From Nostocoides sp. (GTDB lineage: Bacteria > Actinomycetota > Actinomycetes > Actinomycetales > Dermatophilaceae): DNA of 64,000 nucleotides. Numbering within the stretch: the stretch's first letter is position 1; each line of letters starts with the position of its first letter. Shown one piece after another: positions 9,109-18,917 of the stretch. The notes under the pieces were generated by a model. It was not told where the DNA came from. It worked only from the letters and a program-made list of their open reading frames with translations, and searched no databases. The position numbers and the translations under genes are program-made. The stretch lies in the NCBI GenBank assembly GCA_016702415.1, contig JADJEA010000025.1, positions 160,060 to 224,059 on the forward strand, given 5' to 3'.

Positions 9109-10779
9109 TCAGGCCGGCGCGGCGCCTGTCTCCCGCATGGGGATGCGGACCCCGCGCTCGGCGGCGACCTCCTCGGCGCGGTCGTACCCGGCGTCGACGT
9201 GCCGGATGACGCCCATGCCGGGGTCATTGGTCAGGACGCGCGCGAGCTTCTCCGCGGCCAGCGGCGTGCCGTCGGCGAGGCTGACCTGGCCGGCGTGGAT
9301 GGACCGCCCGATGCCGACGCCACCGCCGTGGTGAAGGGAGACCCAGGTCGCGCCGGAGCTGGTCGCGGTCAGGGCGTTCAGCAGCGGCCAGTCCGCGATC
9401 GCGTCCGACCCGTCGAGCATGGACTCGGTTTCGCGGTAAGGGCTTGCGACGCTGCCGCAGTCGAGGTGGTCCCGGCCGATGACGATGGGGGCGCTGACCT
9501 CGCCAGAGGCGACGAGGTCGTTGAACGCGAGGCCCGCGCGGTCGCGTTCGCCATACCCGAGCCAGCAGATCCGCGCCGGAAGTCCTTGCCACGCAATGCG
9601 TTCCTGAGCCCCGCGAATCCACTTGTGGAGTCGGTGGTTGTCCGGGAAGAGATCGAGGACGGCCTTGTCCGTCGCGGCGATGTCCTTGGGGTCGCCGGAG
9701 AGGGCCGCCCACCGGAACGGGCCCTTGCCCTCGCAGAAGAGCGGACGGATATAGGCCGGGACGAAGCCGGGGAAGGCGAAGGCCCGGTCATAGCCACCCA
9801 GCCGCGCCTCGTCGCGGATGCTGTTGCCGTAGTCGAAGGTCTCGGCACCGGCGTCCATGAACCCGACCATCGCCTCCACGTGGCGGGCCATCGACTCCCG
9901 CGCCCGGTCGGTGAACTCCTCGGGCTTCTTCTCGGCATACTCCGCCCACTCGTCGAGACCGACGCCGACGGGGAGATAGGACAACGGATCGTGCGCGCTC
10001 GTCTGGTCGGTGACGATATCGATCGGTATGCCGCGCCGCAGCAATTCCGGGAACACCTCGGCCGCGTTTCCGACGACCCCGACGGACCACCCGCGGCGGT
10101 CCTCCTTGGCGCGTAGCGCCTTGGCGATGGCGTCGTCGAGGTCGGTAGCGACCTCGTCCAGGTAGCGATGGTCCACGCGGCGGTGCAGGCGCGCCGGGTC
10201 GACGTCGACGATGAGGCAGGCTCCCTCGTTGAGGGTCACCGCGAGCGGCTGCGCGCCGCCCATCCCGCCGCAGCCGCCGGTGAGGGTCAAGGTGCCGGCG
10301 AGGGTCCCGGCATACCGCTTCTCGGCGATCGCCGCGAAGGTCTCGTACGTCCCCTGGACGATGCCCTGGGTGCCGATATAGATCCAACTGCCCGCGGTCA
10401 TCTGGCCGTACATCGTCAGGCCCAGGTGCTCCAACCGGCGGAACTCGGGCCAAGTGGCCCAGTCGGGAACGAGATTGGAGTTCGCGATGAGGACGCGCGG
10501 TGCCCACTCGTGGGTGCGGAAGACCCCGACCGGGCGCCCGGATTGGACCAGCATGGTCTCGTCGGCCCGCAGATCCGTCAGGGTGCGGACCATCGCATCG
10601 AAGCTGCGCCAATCCCGCGCCGCCCGCCCGGTCCCGCCGTAGACCACGAGATCGTCGGGGCGCTCGGCAACCTCCGGGTCGAGGTTGTTCATGAGCATTC
10701 GCAGCGGCGCCTCCGTGCTCCACTGGCGGGCGGTCAGGGTAGTGCCGCGCGGGGCGCGAACGGGACGGGCGCCGTCCAT
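9109..10779 (-). CDS. hutU: Urocanate hydratase
   Basis: Converts urocanate to 4-imidazolone-5-propanoate with tightly bound NAD+, second step of histidine degradation. At 556 residues it has the usual family length. Visible features are the glycine-rich NAD-binding segment [12 protein letters not shown] (about residue 170), the [14 protein letters not shown] block, and the C-terminal [15 protein letters not shown] region. Starting at ATG 10779 is supported by AAGGAG six bases upstream; longer in-frame extensions are repeat-like sequence. It is divergent from hutH and appears to be its own transcription unit, with a hut palindrome 83 bp upstream. Confidence 0.95.
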   Translation of the reverse strand: MDGARPVRAPRGTTLTARQWSTEAPLRMLMNNLDPEVAERPDDLVVYGGTGRAARDWRSFDAMVRTLTDLRADETMLVQSGRPVGVFRTHEWAPRVLIANSNLVPDWATWPEFRRLEHLGLTMYGQMTAGSWIYIGTQGIVQGTYETFAAIAEKRYAGTLAGTLTLTGGCGGMGGAQPLAVTLNEGACLIVDVDPARLHRRVDHRYLDEVATDLDDAIAKALRAKEDRRGWSVGVVGNAAEVFPELLRRGIPIDIVTDQTSAHDPLSYLPVGVGLDEWAEYAEKKPEEFTDRARESMARHVEAMVGFMDAGAETFDYGNSIRDEARLGGYDRAFAFPGFVPAYIRPLFCEGKGPFRWAALSGDPKDIAATDKAVLDLFPDNHRLHKWIRGAQERIAWQGLPARICWLGYGERDRAGLAFNDLVASGEVSAPIVIGRDHLDCGSVASPYRETESMLDGSDAIADWPLLNALTATSSGATWVSLHHGGGVGIGRSIHAGQVSLADGTPLAAEKLARVLTNDPGMGVIRHVDAGYDRAEEVAAERGVRIPMRETGAAPA

Positions 10780-10861
10780 GTGGGTCTCCTTCGGGTGGTA
10801 TGCCGATACCTCAGGATGCCGTGGCGGCCTCCTCCCGCGGGACCCGCCTGGCCGGTGTGGT

Positions 10862-10877
10862 GTCTCGGTTCCGAGAC
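10862..10877. promoter_or_regulatory. hut palindrome 2 (before hutU)
   Basis: GTCTCGGTTCCGAGAC: 7-bp arms around a TT centre, 83 bp upstream of the hutU start, followed by GG as in the hutH copy. One of three matching sites in the hut region. Confidence 0.65.
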
Positions 10878-10999
10878 GGGGTGAGTCGTGGGCGCGACGT
10901 GGGTGAGTCGTGGGGGTGTCGTGGGTGGGTCCGTCGTCCGGTAGTGGGCGTCGGGGTGTGAGAGGCGGGCGAACTGCCCCATCGCTGGCTACCGGCGGG

Positions 11000-11043
11000 T
11001 AGGTCAGACAGTTGGGTTGCTCCGACCTCACCTGTCTGACCTA
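11000..11043. promoter_or_regulatory. Hairpin/operator-like inverted repeat A
   Basis: Perfect 12-bp arms TAGGTCAGACAG (11000-11011) and CTGTCTGACCTA (11032-11043) with a 20-base loop. No U-run follows, so a simple terminator is unlikely. Its left arm lies in a 31-bp direct repeat shared with hairpin B. Two half-sites of a dimeric regulator are possible. Confidence 0.5.
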
Positions 11044-11097
11044 ACGCTGACCCGGGGGGGCCTTCGTCGGCGGCGGGGGGTCGGCCGCGCGGGCGGG

Positions 11098-11176
<79 letters not shown>

Positions 11177-11235
11177 CCCGGGGGCCCCCCCCCGCGCGGG
11201 GCCGCGGGGGGGGGGCGCCGGGGAGGTCCGGCGGG

Positions 11236-11281
11236 TAGGTCAGACAGTTGGGTTGCTCTAACCACTCAAGTGTCTGACCTA
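11236..11281. promoter_or_regulatory. Hairpin/operator-like inverted repeat B
   Basis: Perfect 11-bp arms TAGGTCAGACA (11236-11246) and TGTCTGACCTA (11271-11281), 24-base loop. The left arm and following bases are identical to hairpin A over 31 bp, 236 bp away; the loops then diverge although the right arms are conserved. Conservation of both arms but not the loop favours a binding site or structured RNA over simple duplication. Confidence 0.5.
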
Positions 11282-11314
11282 CTGGGCGGTAACCTCTTGA
11301 CCGCCCACCTCACC

Positions 11315-11330
11315 ATCTCGGATCCGAGAC
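11315..11330. promoter_or_regulatory. hut palindrome 3 (before hutH)
   Basis: ATCTCGGATCCGAGAC; the inner 14 bp (11316-11329) are a perfect palindrome. It lies 47 bp upstream of the hutH start and matches the sites before hutU and the M20 gene. Confidence 0.65.
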
Positions 11331-11376
11331 GGTATGCCGCGGGGGAGACTCGGCATACGACCGTCGCCGCGCTTGC

Positions 11377-12960
11377 ATGGACCCCGTGACTGATGTGGTG
11401 ATCGGTGAGGCCCCCCTGACGATCGAGCAGGTCGCCGCGGTGGCACGGTCGGCGCCGGCGGACGCGGCCAGCCTCGGGGAGGCGGTGCGCGTCGTGGTGA
11501 GCGAGGGCGCGTGGGGGCGGGTGCGGCATACGCGCGCGGTGGTCGAGGCGTTGGCCGACGACGCGGTCCCCCACTACGGGATCTCGACCGGATTCGGCGC
11601 GCTGGCTACCCTGCACATCCCGGTGGAGAAGCGGCATCAGTTGCAGCGCAGCCTGATTCGCTCGCACGCGGCGGGGTCGGGTCCGGAGGTCGAGCGCGAG
11701 GTTGTCCGGGCGCTGATGCTCCTGCGGATCCAGACGCTCGCGACGGGACGCACGGGGGTGCGCGAGGAGACCGTCCGGGCGTATGTCGCCATGCTCAACG
11801 CGGGGATCACGCCGGTGGTGCACGAGTACGGCTCCCTGGGCTGCTCCGGCGATCTCGCCCCGCTCGCGCATTGCGCGCTCGCGCTCATGGGTGAGGGGAG
11901 CGTGCGGGACGCCCGCGGCGACCTCAGGCCCGCCGGTGATGCCCTCGCCGAGGCGGGGATTGCGCCGCTCGACCTGGCCGAGAAGGAGGGCCTGGCCCTC
12001 ATCAATGGCACGGACGGGATGCTCGGCATGCTCTGTATGGCGATCGCCGACCTCCGCCGCCTCGTCACCACGGCCGACCTCGCCGCCGCGATGAGCGTCG
12101 AGGGGCTGCTCGGGACCGACGAGGTATTCGCCGCCGATCTGCACGCCCTCCGGCCGCAACCCGGCCAGGCGCTCAGCGCCGACAACATGCGGAAAGTATT
12201 GGCGGTCAGCGAGATTCGCGACTCTCACCGCGACCCTGAGGCGTGCACGCGGGTCCAGGACGCCTACTCGCTGCGGTGCGCGCCCCAGGTTGCCGGCGCG
12301 GTCCGCGACACCATCGACCACGCCGCCCGGGTCGCGGGATGGGAACTCGCCAGCGCTGTCGACAATCCTGTCGTCACGCTCGATGGGCGGGTCGAATCCA
12401 ATGGCAATTTCCATGGCGCCCCGGTCGCCTATGTGCTCGACTTCCTCGCCATCGCCGCCGCCGACTTGGCGAGCATCAGCGAACGACGGACGGACCGCTT
12501 CCTCGACAAGTCGCGCAACCACGGCCTGCCGGCCTTCCTCGCCGACGACCCCGGCGTCGACTCCGGCCTGATGATCGCGCAATACACCGCGGCCGGACTG
12601 GTCTCGGAGATGAAGCGCCTCGCCGTCCCGGCCAGCGTCGACTCGATCCCCAGCAGCGCGATGCAGGAGGATCACGTCTCGATGGGCTGGGGGGCGGCGC
12701 GCAAGCTGCGTCGCTCCGTGGCCGCGCTGCAGCAGGTGCTCGCCATCGAGCTGCTCACCGCCGCCCGCGGCATACAGCTGCGCGCCCCGTTGACCCCGTC
12801 CCCGGTGAGCGCCGCCATCATCGCCGCCCTTGAGGGGGTCACCCGCACCGACCCCGGACCCGACCGTTACCTGGCCGCCGATATCGCCGGTGCCGTGTCC
12901 GCCGTCGCCGACGGCTCCGTGGTCCGGGCCGCCTCGGCCGTGGCCGGTCCGTTGCACTGA
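11377..12960 (+). CDS. hutH: Histidine ammonia-lyase
   Basis: Deaminates L-histidine to urocanate, entry step of the pathway. The 527-residue protein has the active-site Tyr region HYGISTGFGALA, the MIO-forming motif in GSLGCSGDLAPLAH (about residues 150-163), NGTDGMLG, and QDAYSLRCAPQV. The MIO triad reads Cys-Ser-Gly instead of the commoner Ala-Ser-Gly; as I recall, other actinobacterial HutH proteins show this too. No clear ribosome-binding site precedes ATG 11377, so a short leader or a start a few codons later is possible. Divergent from hutU. Confidence 0.95.
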   Translation: MDPVTDVVIGEAPLTIEQVAAVARSAPADAASLGEAVRVVVSEGAWGRVRHTRAVVEALADDAVPHYGISTGFGALATLHIPVEKRHQLQRSLIRSHAAGSGPEVEREVVRALMLLRIQTLATGRTGVREETVRAYVAMLNAGITPVVHEYGSLGCSGDLAPLAHCALALMGEGSVRDARGDLRPAGDALAEAGIAPLDLAEKEGLALINGTDGMLGMLCMAIADLRRLVTTADLAAAMSVEGLLGTDEVFAADLHALRPQPGQALSADNMRKVLAVSEIRDSHRDPEACTRVQDAYSLRCAPQVAGAVRDTIDHAARVAGWELASAVDNPVVTLDGRVESNGNFHGAPVAYVLDFLAIAAADLASISERRTDRFLDKSRNHGLPAFLADDPGVDSGLMIAQYTAAGLVSEMKRLAVPASVDSIPSSAMQEDHVSMGWGAARKLRRSVAALQQVLAIELLTAARGIQLRAPLTPSPVSAAIIAALEGVTRTDPGPDRYLAADIAGAVSAVADGSVVRAASAVAGPLH

Positions 12961-13017
12961 GCCTCGGGGTCGTCGGGGGCCTGGGCCGGGCGGCGGGCCC
13001 TGTGCCAGGATTCGCGT

Positions 13018-16000
13018 ATGGAGGGGCCGCCCGGGTCGACCTGGAACAAGCTGCCGAAATTGGGCAAGGCGGTCGCGCATGCCTTTGGTCACGGCAAGTT
13101 CGCCGACGCCGCGGATGCGTTGACCGGATTCAGCGACCCGGCGGTCAGTGCCTTCGCGGCAACGGCCCAGGCAGCCCTGGAGAAGCGACCCGAGTGGCCG
13201 GACCTTGGCCCCGACCGCGACGTCGCCGCCGAGCGGCTCAGCACCGTCCTCGAGGAGCAGGACCCCGTCATGACCTGGGGGTGCGCACTGGACAGCCCCG
13301 CGGCTGTCGTCCGGCACGTGCTGGCCAATGGCGGCACGGCGGCCATCGACGAGTTCGCCATTCGCGCCATCAGCCCCGACCCGGCGGACTTCAGTCCGGG
13401 CCCAATCGTGATGCGAGGGGACGAGACGCCAGGGGGGCGCGCCTTCGCGATCCTGCTCGACCTCGTCGCCGATCAGATGCACGCCCGCGCGCGTTCTGTC
13501 ACCAGCACGGATCGCGCGATCCTTCTTGGGGCGCTGACGGCCCTGGCGCACCAGAACCACGAAGCTCAACAGACTCTGCAGAAGGTCGCCGATCAGCTTG
13601 CCGACCTCGCCGGGCTCGTGGGCGCCATAGCCGCCCCGACCCGGCCGGCCCGTCAGCCTCGCGAGGCGACCGCCTTCGTGCCCCGACCAGAGCTTGCCAG
13701 GGTCCGCGCGGCATACGGCTGCGACACCGCGGTCACGCTCTGCCAATTGCGCGGCATGCGCGGGGTGGGCAAGTCACAGCTCGCAGCGGCCTATGCGCGT
13801 GAGTGCCTGGACGCCGGTTATGACGTCGTCGCCTGGATTCACGCGTCCACACGTGGCGACGCGGTGACCAATCTCCAGCGGCTGGCCGCGGCATACGGGA
13901 CGGTGGTCGACGGCGAGCCGCCCGAGGACAGCATCGCGCGCATGCTCGACCGCTTCGCGGCGACCGAGGGCGAGCGACGGCTCATCGTTTTCGACAGCGT
14001 GGAGTCGTATGCCGATCTCGATCGACTCCTTTCGCACGATCGCCACACTCAGGTCCTCATCACCACAACGCTGGCCAATGCGGCCATCGGCACTCCGGTC
14101 ACGGTCGGGACGCTATCGGAGGAGTCGTCCGTCGATTACCTGCGTCAACGCACGCAGATTGACGATCCTGATGGCGCGAAAGCTCTCGCAACCGAACTCG
14201 GGTGCCTGGCTCTCGCGTTGGCCCAGGGAGCATCGGCGATGATCGACCTTGGTCATGACTATGCCGAGTTTCTGGCTGCCATCACCTCCCGACCGATCCG
14301 CGCCACCCTCGAGAAGGAAGCGGGTCCCGGTTATCCGCTTGGCGTCGCTCGCGCCATCGGCATGGCCGTGGACACCGCCCTGACCACGCGCGCCCCCGAT
14401 GGGTACCGCCACCCGCACGAGCTTGCGTCCGAGCTGACGGCCGTGCTGGGTGCGTTGTGTCTCCTCGGGGAGGGCGGCGTCCCCGTTGACTGGCTGCGCG
14501 CTCTCGGTGATCCCTTCCGCGTCGACAAGGCGATTGCGCACCTCGTGTCGTCGTCGTTGGCCATCCGCTCGGACGACCGATCGACGTTGTCGCTGCATCA
14601 CCTGACCCGGAGGGGTGTATGTCGAGGACGTCCTCACCGACCACCCCGACCGAATCGCCGCGGCGCAACATGCCGCCGAGACCACCTTCGCAGCGGGCGA
14701 GCCGGATGGTGACGCCTCATACGAGGCTCGCCGCGCGTCCGCACAAGTGTGGCTCGAGCACGCGACGAGCCTGCTGGAGCCCGCAGGGGTGCCATTCGGC
14801 CTCACGGAAGCGTTGGTGACGTCCATCGGCCGAGCGGCGCTCATCGGCGACCAAACCCACCTTCCATATGCCGTGATTCGGTGTGCGGGCGTCGTTCTCG
14901 CGGCCGAGCGGGTTCTCGGCCCCGACCACCCGGACACCCTCACCTCCCGCAACAACCTCGCCGGCGCCTACGAGGCGGTGGGGGACCTGACCCGGGCCAT
15001 CGCCCTCTACGAGGCCACCCTGACCGACCGCGAGCGGGTCCTCGGCCCCGACCACCCGGACACCCTCACCTCCCGCAACAACCTCGCCGGCGCCTACCAG
15101 GCGGCGGGGGACCTGACCCGGGCCATCCCCCCGGGCCACCTGACCAGCGGGTCCTCGCCCCGACCACCCGGACACCTCACCTCGCCCAGGCGGCTGACCC
15201 GGGCCATCCCCCTCTACGAGGCCACCCTGACCGACCGCGAGCGGGTCCTCGGCCCCGACCACCCGGACACCCTCACCTCCCGCAACAACCTCGCCTACGC
15301 CTACCAGGCGGTGGGGGACCTGACCCGGGCCATCGCCCTCTACGAGGCCACCCTGACCGACCGCGAGCGGGTCCTCGGCCCCGACCACCCGGACACCCTC
15401 ACCTCCCGCAACAACCTCGCCTACGCCTACGAGACGGCGGGGGACCTGACCCGGGCCATCCCCTCTTCCAGGCCACCTGACCGACAGCGAGCGGGTCCTC
15501 GGCCCCGACCACCCGAACACCCTCGCCTCCCGCAACAACCTCGCCGACGCCTACGAGGCGGTGGGGGACCTGACCCGGGCCATCGCCCTCTTCGAGGCCA
15601 CCCTGACCGACCGCGAGCGGGTCCTCGGCCCCGACCACCCGGACACCCTCTCGCCTCCCGCAACAACCTCGCCGGCGCCTACAAGGCGGTGGGGGACCTG
15701 ACCCGGGCCATCCCCCTCTGACCAGGCCACCCTGACCGACCGCAGGCACCGAAGGGTCCTCGGCCCCGACCACCCGGACACCCTCACCTCCCGCAACAAC
15801 CTCGCCTACGCCTACGAGGCGGTGGGGGACCTGACCCGGGCCATCCCCGCCACCCTGACCGACCGCGAGCGGGTCCTCGGCCCCGACCACCCGAACACCC
15901 TCGCCTCCCGCAACAACCTGCCGGCGCCACCATCGCCCTCTTCGAGGCCACCCTGACCGACCGCGAGCGGGTCCTCGGCCCCGACCACCCGGACACCCTC

Positions 16001-16177
16001 ACCTCCCGCAATAACCTCGCCAGCGCGTTGTGGCAAGGGGGCGACCGGCGAGCGGCACTGGAGCAGATGGAGGACGCCGCACGTCGGGCGCGGGCGGCAC
16101 TCAGCGAGGGCCACCCCTTGACCACCCACCTCACCGACCAGGCCGCGCAGATGCGTCGCCTCCTCGGCTCACCCTGA
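13018..16177 (+). pseudogene. STAND NTPase with TPR repeats, frameshifted
   Basis: Signal-transducing ATPase: an unrecognised N-terminal region (about residues 1-215), an NB-ARC-like NTPase domain with P-loop GMRGVGKS (near 243) and Walker B-like LIVFDS, a winged-helix-like stretch, and C-terminal TPRs of the LGPDHPDTL/SRNNLA type found in actinobacterial STAND proteins. The first frame runs to 14712 but loses homology near 14610; removing one G from the GGGG there restores it (frame from 14615). Further indels occur at about 15150, 15480, 15650, 15730, 15850 and 15930. The native end is TGA at 16177. STAND-TPR proteins often act in regulation or phage defence; the effector here is unknown. 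Frameshifts could be assembly errors in near-identical repeats. Confidence 0.75.
14915..16013 (+). repeat. 126-bp tandem repeats encoding TPR units
   Basis: About ten copies of a unit centred on CTCGGCCCCGACCACCCG, starting at 14915, 15041, ~15153 (degenerate), 15248, 15374, 15498, 15624, 15759, 15876 and 15974. The intact spacing is 126 bp (42 codons, one kinesin-light-chain-like TPR). Spacings of 124, 135, 117 and 98 bp mark indels. Near-identity between copies implies recent expansion or homogenisation. Confidence 0.88.
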
Positions 16178-16234
16178 CACTCGCCGTCGCCTGGCAGCTG
16201 GGAGCAGGGCACCACCCAGCCGGACACCGCCGAC

Positions 16235-16990
16235 TCAGCTGAGCTTGCGCACCATCGACAGCGGCAGGTGCCGCATCGCGGTGCCCAGCGGCACCCAGGG
16301 CCAGGTCGGAACGCGGGCGTGGGGGCGCCGCTTCTCGATCGCTTCGATGATCGCCGCAACGCCGGTGGGCGTGTCGACCATGAACGGCATCGGCTTCTTG
16401 ACCTTGTCGTTCATCTCCGAGCGGATATAGCCCGGATAGATCACCGACACGTCGATGTCGAGATCCTTCTCCCCGATCATCTCGTTGCGGATGCCCTCGG
16501 CGAGGGCGGCCACGCCGGCCTTGGTCGCGGCATACGTCGTAATCGTCTTCGGCATCCCGCGCATCGCCGACATCGAGGAGATCATGACGAGGTGGCCGCG
16601 CTTCTGGGCCCGGAAGATCTCCATGGCCGCCTCGCATTGGGCAAGTGCCGCAACGAAATTCGTCATCGCGGTGGCGCGGTTCGCGTCATACCGACCGGTG
16701 CCGATCGGGGCCCCCTTGCCGAGTCCGGCGTTGACGACGACCCGGTCGAGGCCGCCGAAGTCGTCCCGGAAAGCCCGGAACACCGCGAACACCGCCGCGT
16801 CGTCCGTCACGTCCAGCGCGCGGATCTCGACCCGCCGCTGGGGGTATGCCGCGTGCACCTCCGCCCGCACCTCCTCCAACCGCTCGGTGCGGCGCGCGCA
16901 CAAGGCGAGATCCTCGCCGCGAGCGGCGAGTTGACGGGCGAGCTCGGCGCCGATGCCCGAACTCGCCCCGGTGATGAGGGTGACACTCAT
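16235..16990 (-). CDS. SDR-family oxidoreductase
   Basis: A 251-residue short-chain dehydrogenase/reductase with TGASSGIG cofactor motif at the N-terminus, NAGLG, catalytic Ser in ISSMSAM and the YAATKAG catalytic Tyr/Lys. The C-terminus has a conserved RPHARVPTWPW segment as in actinobacterial SDRs linked to lipid metabolism. ATG 16990 overlaps the stop of the phosphotransferase gene by four bases; the longer in-frame start has no such coupling. Last gene of a four-gene acyl-CoA dehydrogenase operon. Substrate unknown. Confidence 0.9.
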   Translation of the reverse strand: MSVTLITGASSGIGAELARQLAARGEDLALCARRTERLEEVRAEVHAAYPQRRVEIRALDVTDDAAVFAVFRAFRDDFGGLDRVVVNAGLGKGAPIGTGRYDANRATAMTNFVAALAQCEAAMEIFRAQKRGHLVMISSMSAMRGMPKTITTYAATKAGVAALAEGIRNEMIGEKDLDIDVSVIYPGYIRSEMNDKVKKPMPFMVDTPTGVAAIIEAIEKRRPHARVPTWPWVPLGTAMRHLPLSMVRKLS

Positions 16991-18087
16991 GCTCTCTCCT
17001 GATGCGAATGTCCTTGGGCGGCAATGAGTTCCGTGCACTTGGCGTCGAGGAAACGGACGATGCCGACGAACTCGCCATACATCGGGTTGCTCGTCTGCCC
17101 GTGATAGAACCGGTAGTAGATCTGCTGCGCGATCACGGCGAGACGGAACGCGCCGAAGACGTCATAGAACTGCCAGCGCTCGGGGTCCATGGTCAATCCC
17201 ATTGCCGCGCAATAGTGCTCGACGACCTGGTGGCGGGTCCACATGCCGGGCGCATTGGTCGGCTGGCGGCGCATGGCCAGGAAGGGGGCGGGGTCGTCGG
17301 CCTGGACCCAATAGGCCAGGCCGCTGGCGAGATCCATCAGCGGATCGCCCACCGTCGCCATCTCCCAGTCGAGCACCCCGACCACACGAGTCGGATCGTC
17401 TTGCGCGAGAACGAGATTGTCGAAGCGGAAGTCGTTGTGGATGAGCACCTGAGCGACATCGGCGGGCTGGTTGGCGTCCAGCCAGGCCATGGTGGCCTCG
17501 AAGGCCCCGACGTCCGGTGTCCGGGCCGCCCGATAGCGCGCCGACCACCCGCCGACCTGCCGGGCGACATAACCGTCGCCCTTGCCGAGCGCGGCCAGTC
17601 CAGCGGCCGCGGGATCGACCTGGTGCAGTTCGACCAGCGTGTCGATCGCGTTGCGGCAGAGGCGATCCACCCGCGATGCGTCGAACCCGAGGTCGGCCGG
17701 GAGGTCCCGGCGCAGGATCGTCCCCGGGATGCGGCCCATGACATAGAACTGTGAGCCGATGACCGACTCGTCCCCGCAATAGGCGACCATCGGCGCGACC
17801 TTGCCGAAGACCGGGCGCAGCGCCGCCTGGATGTCGTGCTCGCGCCGCATATCGTGCGCACCGCGAGCCTTGGTCCCTGACGGCGGGCGGCGCAGGATCA
17901 GTTCTCGCCCACCGGGATAGGTCAGCAGATAGGTGAGATTCGAGGCGCCGCCGGCGAACTGATGCACGCGCGGCGTCTCCTCGAGCCCCGCCGTGTCGCT
18001 CGCGGTGGCGCGCAACCATCGCGCCATGACGTCGGCGTCGAAGGCGTCCTCGGCGCGCACCGCGCCCGGTGTGGAGACGTCGCTCAT
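16987..18087 (-). CDS. APH-family phosphotransferase (ACAD10/11-like)
   Basis: A 366-residue kinase-like protein of the aminoglycoside phosphotransferase fold. The catalytic loop LIHNDFRFDNLV and the metal-binding VLDWEMATVGDPLMDL are clear. Such proteins sit next to acyl-CoA dehydrogenases in actinobacteria and match the kinase half of eukaryotic ACAD10/ACAD11, which phosphorylates 4-hydroxyacyl-CoAs; that role fits this operon but is inferred. Overlaps both neighbours by four bases (ATGA). Confidence 0.9.
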   Translation of the reverse strand: MSDVSTPGAVRAEDAFDADVMARWLRATASDTAGLEETPRVHQFAGGASNLTYLLTYPGGRELILRRPPSGTKARGAHDMRREHDIQAALRPVFGKVAPMVAYCGDESVIGSQFYVMGRIPGTILRRDLPADLGFDASRVDRLCRNAIDTLVELHQVDPAAAGLAALGKGDGYVARQVGGWSARYRAARTPDVGAFEATMAWLDANQPADVAQVLIHNDFRFDNLVLAQDDPTRVVGVLDWEMATVGDPLMDLASGLAYWVQADDPAPFLAMRRQPTNAPGMWTRHQVVEHYCAAMGLTMDPERWQFYDVFGAFRLAVIAQQIYYRFYHGQTSNPMYGEFVGIVRFLDAKCTELIAAQGHSHQERA

Positions 18088-18917
18088 CGCGCCATCCGCT
18101 CCACCCGCGTGCCGCGCTCCGCCCGCTCTGCTCGGGCCGCGATCCGCTGCGCTCCCGCAAGTGCGGCCCGGTCATAAACCGGCCGGGCAAGACGCTTGGC
18201 CCAGTAGGCGGTTCGGCCCATCCGGTCGGTGAGGATGATGTGCTTCCCGGCGTCGACGCCGGCGACCACCCGGGCCGCGATGTCGTCGGCGGACAGTTTC
18301 GCCGTCGTGATCAGACGCGTCCCCGACCGCTCGAACTCCTCGTCCTTGCCCTGGAACGACTCGTGCAAATTGGTCCGGAAGAAGGCCGGACACACGACGG
18401 ACACCTGAGTGCCGAACGGCTTCAACTCGAAATACAACGTCTCCGACAGGGCGACGACGCCCGCCTTCGCCGCGTTGTAGCTCGACATCCCGGGCCCGTG
18501 GACCAGTCCGGCGAGCGACGCGGTGTTGACGATGTGCCCGCTACCCTGCTCCTTGAAGACGGGCGTGAACGTCTGGCACCCCCGGACGACCCCCAGGAGA
18601 TTGACGTCGATGACGCGCTCCCAATCGGCCATCGACTCCACGTCGATCCGCCCGCCGGTCGCGATCCCCGCGTTGTTGAAGAGGAGATCGAGCCCGCCCC
18701 ACTCCTCCCGCACCCAGGCGCGCGCGGCATCCCAATCCTGTTGTGCGCGAACGTCCAGTCGCCGGTATGCCGCGCCCTCCGGCAGGTCGGCCGGCCGCTC
18801 CTCAGCGAGATCGGCAGCCACGACCCGCGCCCCACGGGCGCAGTAGATCCGCACCAGGGCGAGCCCGAGTCCGGACGCGCCTCCGGTGACCAGGACCCGC
18901 GCGGGCGAGGCGGTCAT
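18084..18917 (-). CDS. SDR-family oxidoreductase
   Basis: A 277-residue short-chain dehydrogenase: TGGASGLG cofactor motif, NNAGIA, Ser in NTASLAGL, and catalytic YNAAKAG. The C-terminus carries a basic segment (YWAKRLARPVYDR) resembling membrane- or lipid-associated SDRs. ATG 18917 overlaps the acyl-CoA dehydrogenase stop by four bases; an apparent in-frame extension upstream lies inside that gene and is rejected. Together with the ACAD, kinase and second SDR it probably acts on a fatty acyl or hydroxyacyl substrate. Confidence 0.9.
   Translation of the reverse strand: MTASPARVLVTGGASGLGLALVRIYCARGARVVAADLAEERPADLPEGAAYRRLDVRAQQDWDAARAWVREEWGGLDLLFNNAGIATGGRIDVESMADWERVIDVNLLGVVRGCQTFTPVFKEQGSGHIVNTASLAGLVHGPGMSSYNAAKAGVVALSETLYFELKPFGTQVSVVCPAFFRTNLHESFQGKDEEFERSGTRLITTAKLSADDIAARVVAGVDAGKHIILTDRMGRTAYWAKRLARPVYDRAALAGAQRIAARAERAERGTRVERMAR

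Noticed and set aside
14915..16013. Regular direct repeats as a CRISPR array
   Set aside because: The 126-bp units are contiguous, lack variable spacers and encode TPR motifs in frame.
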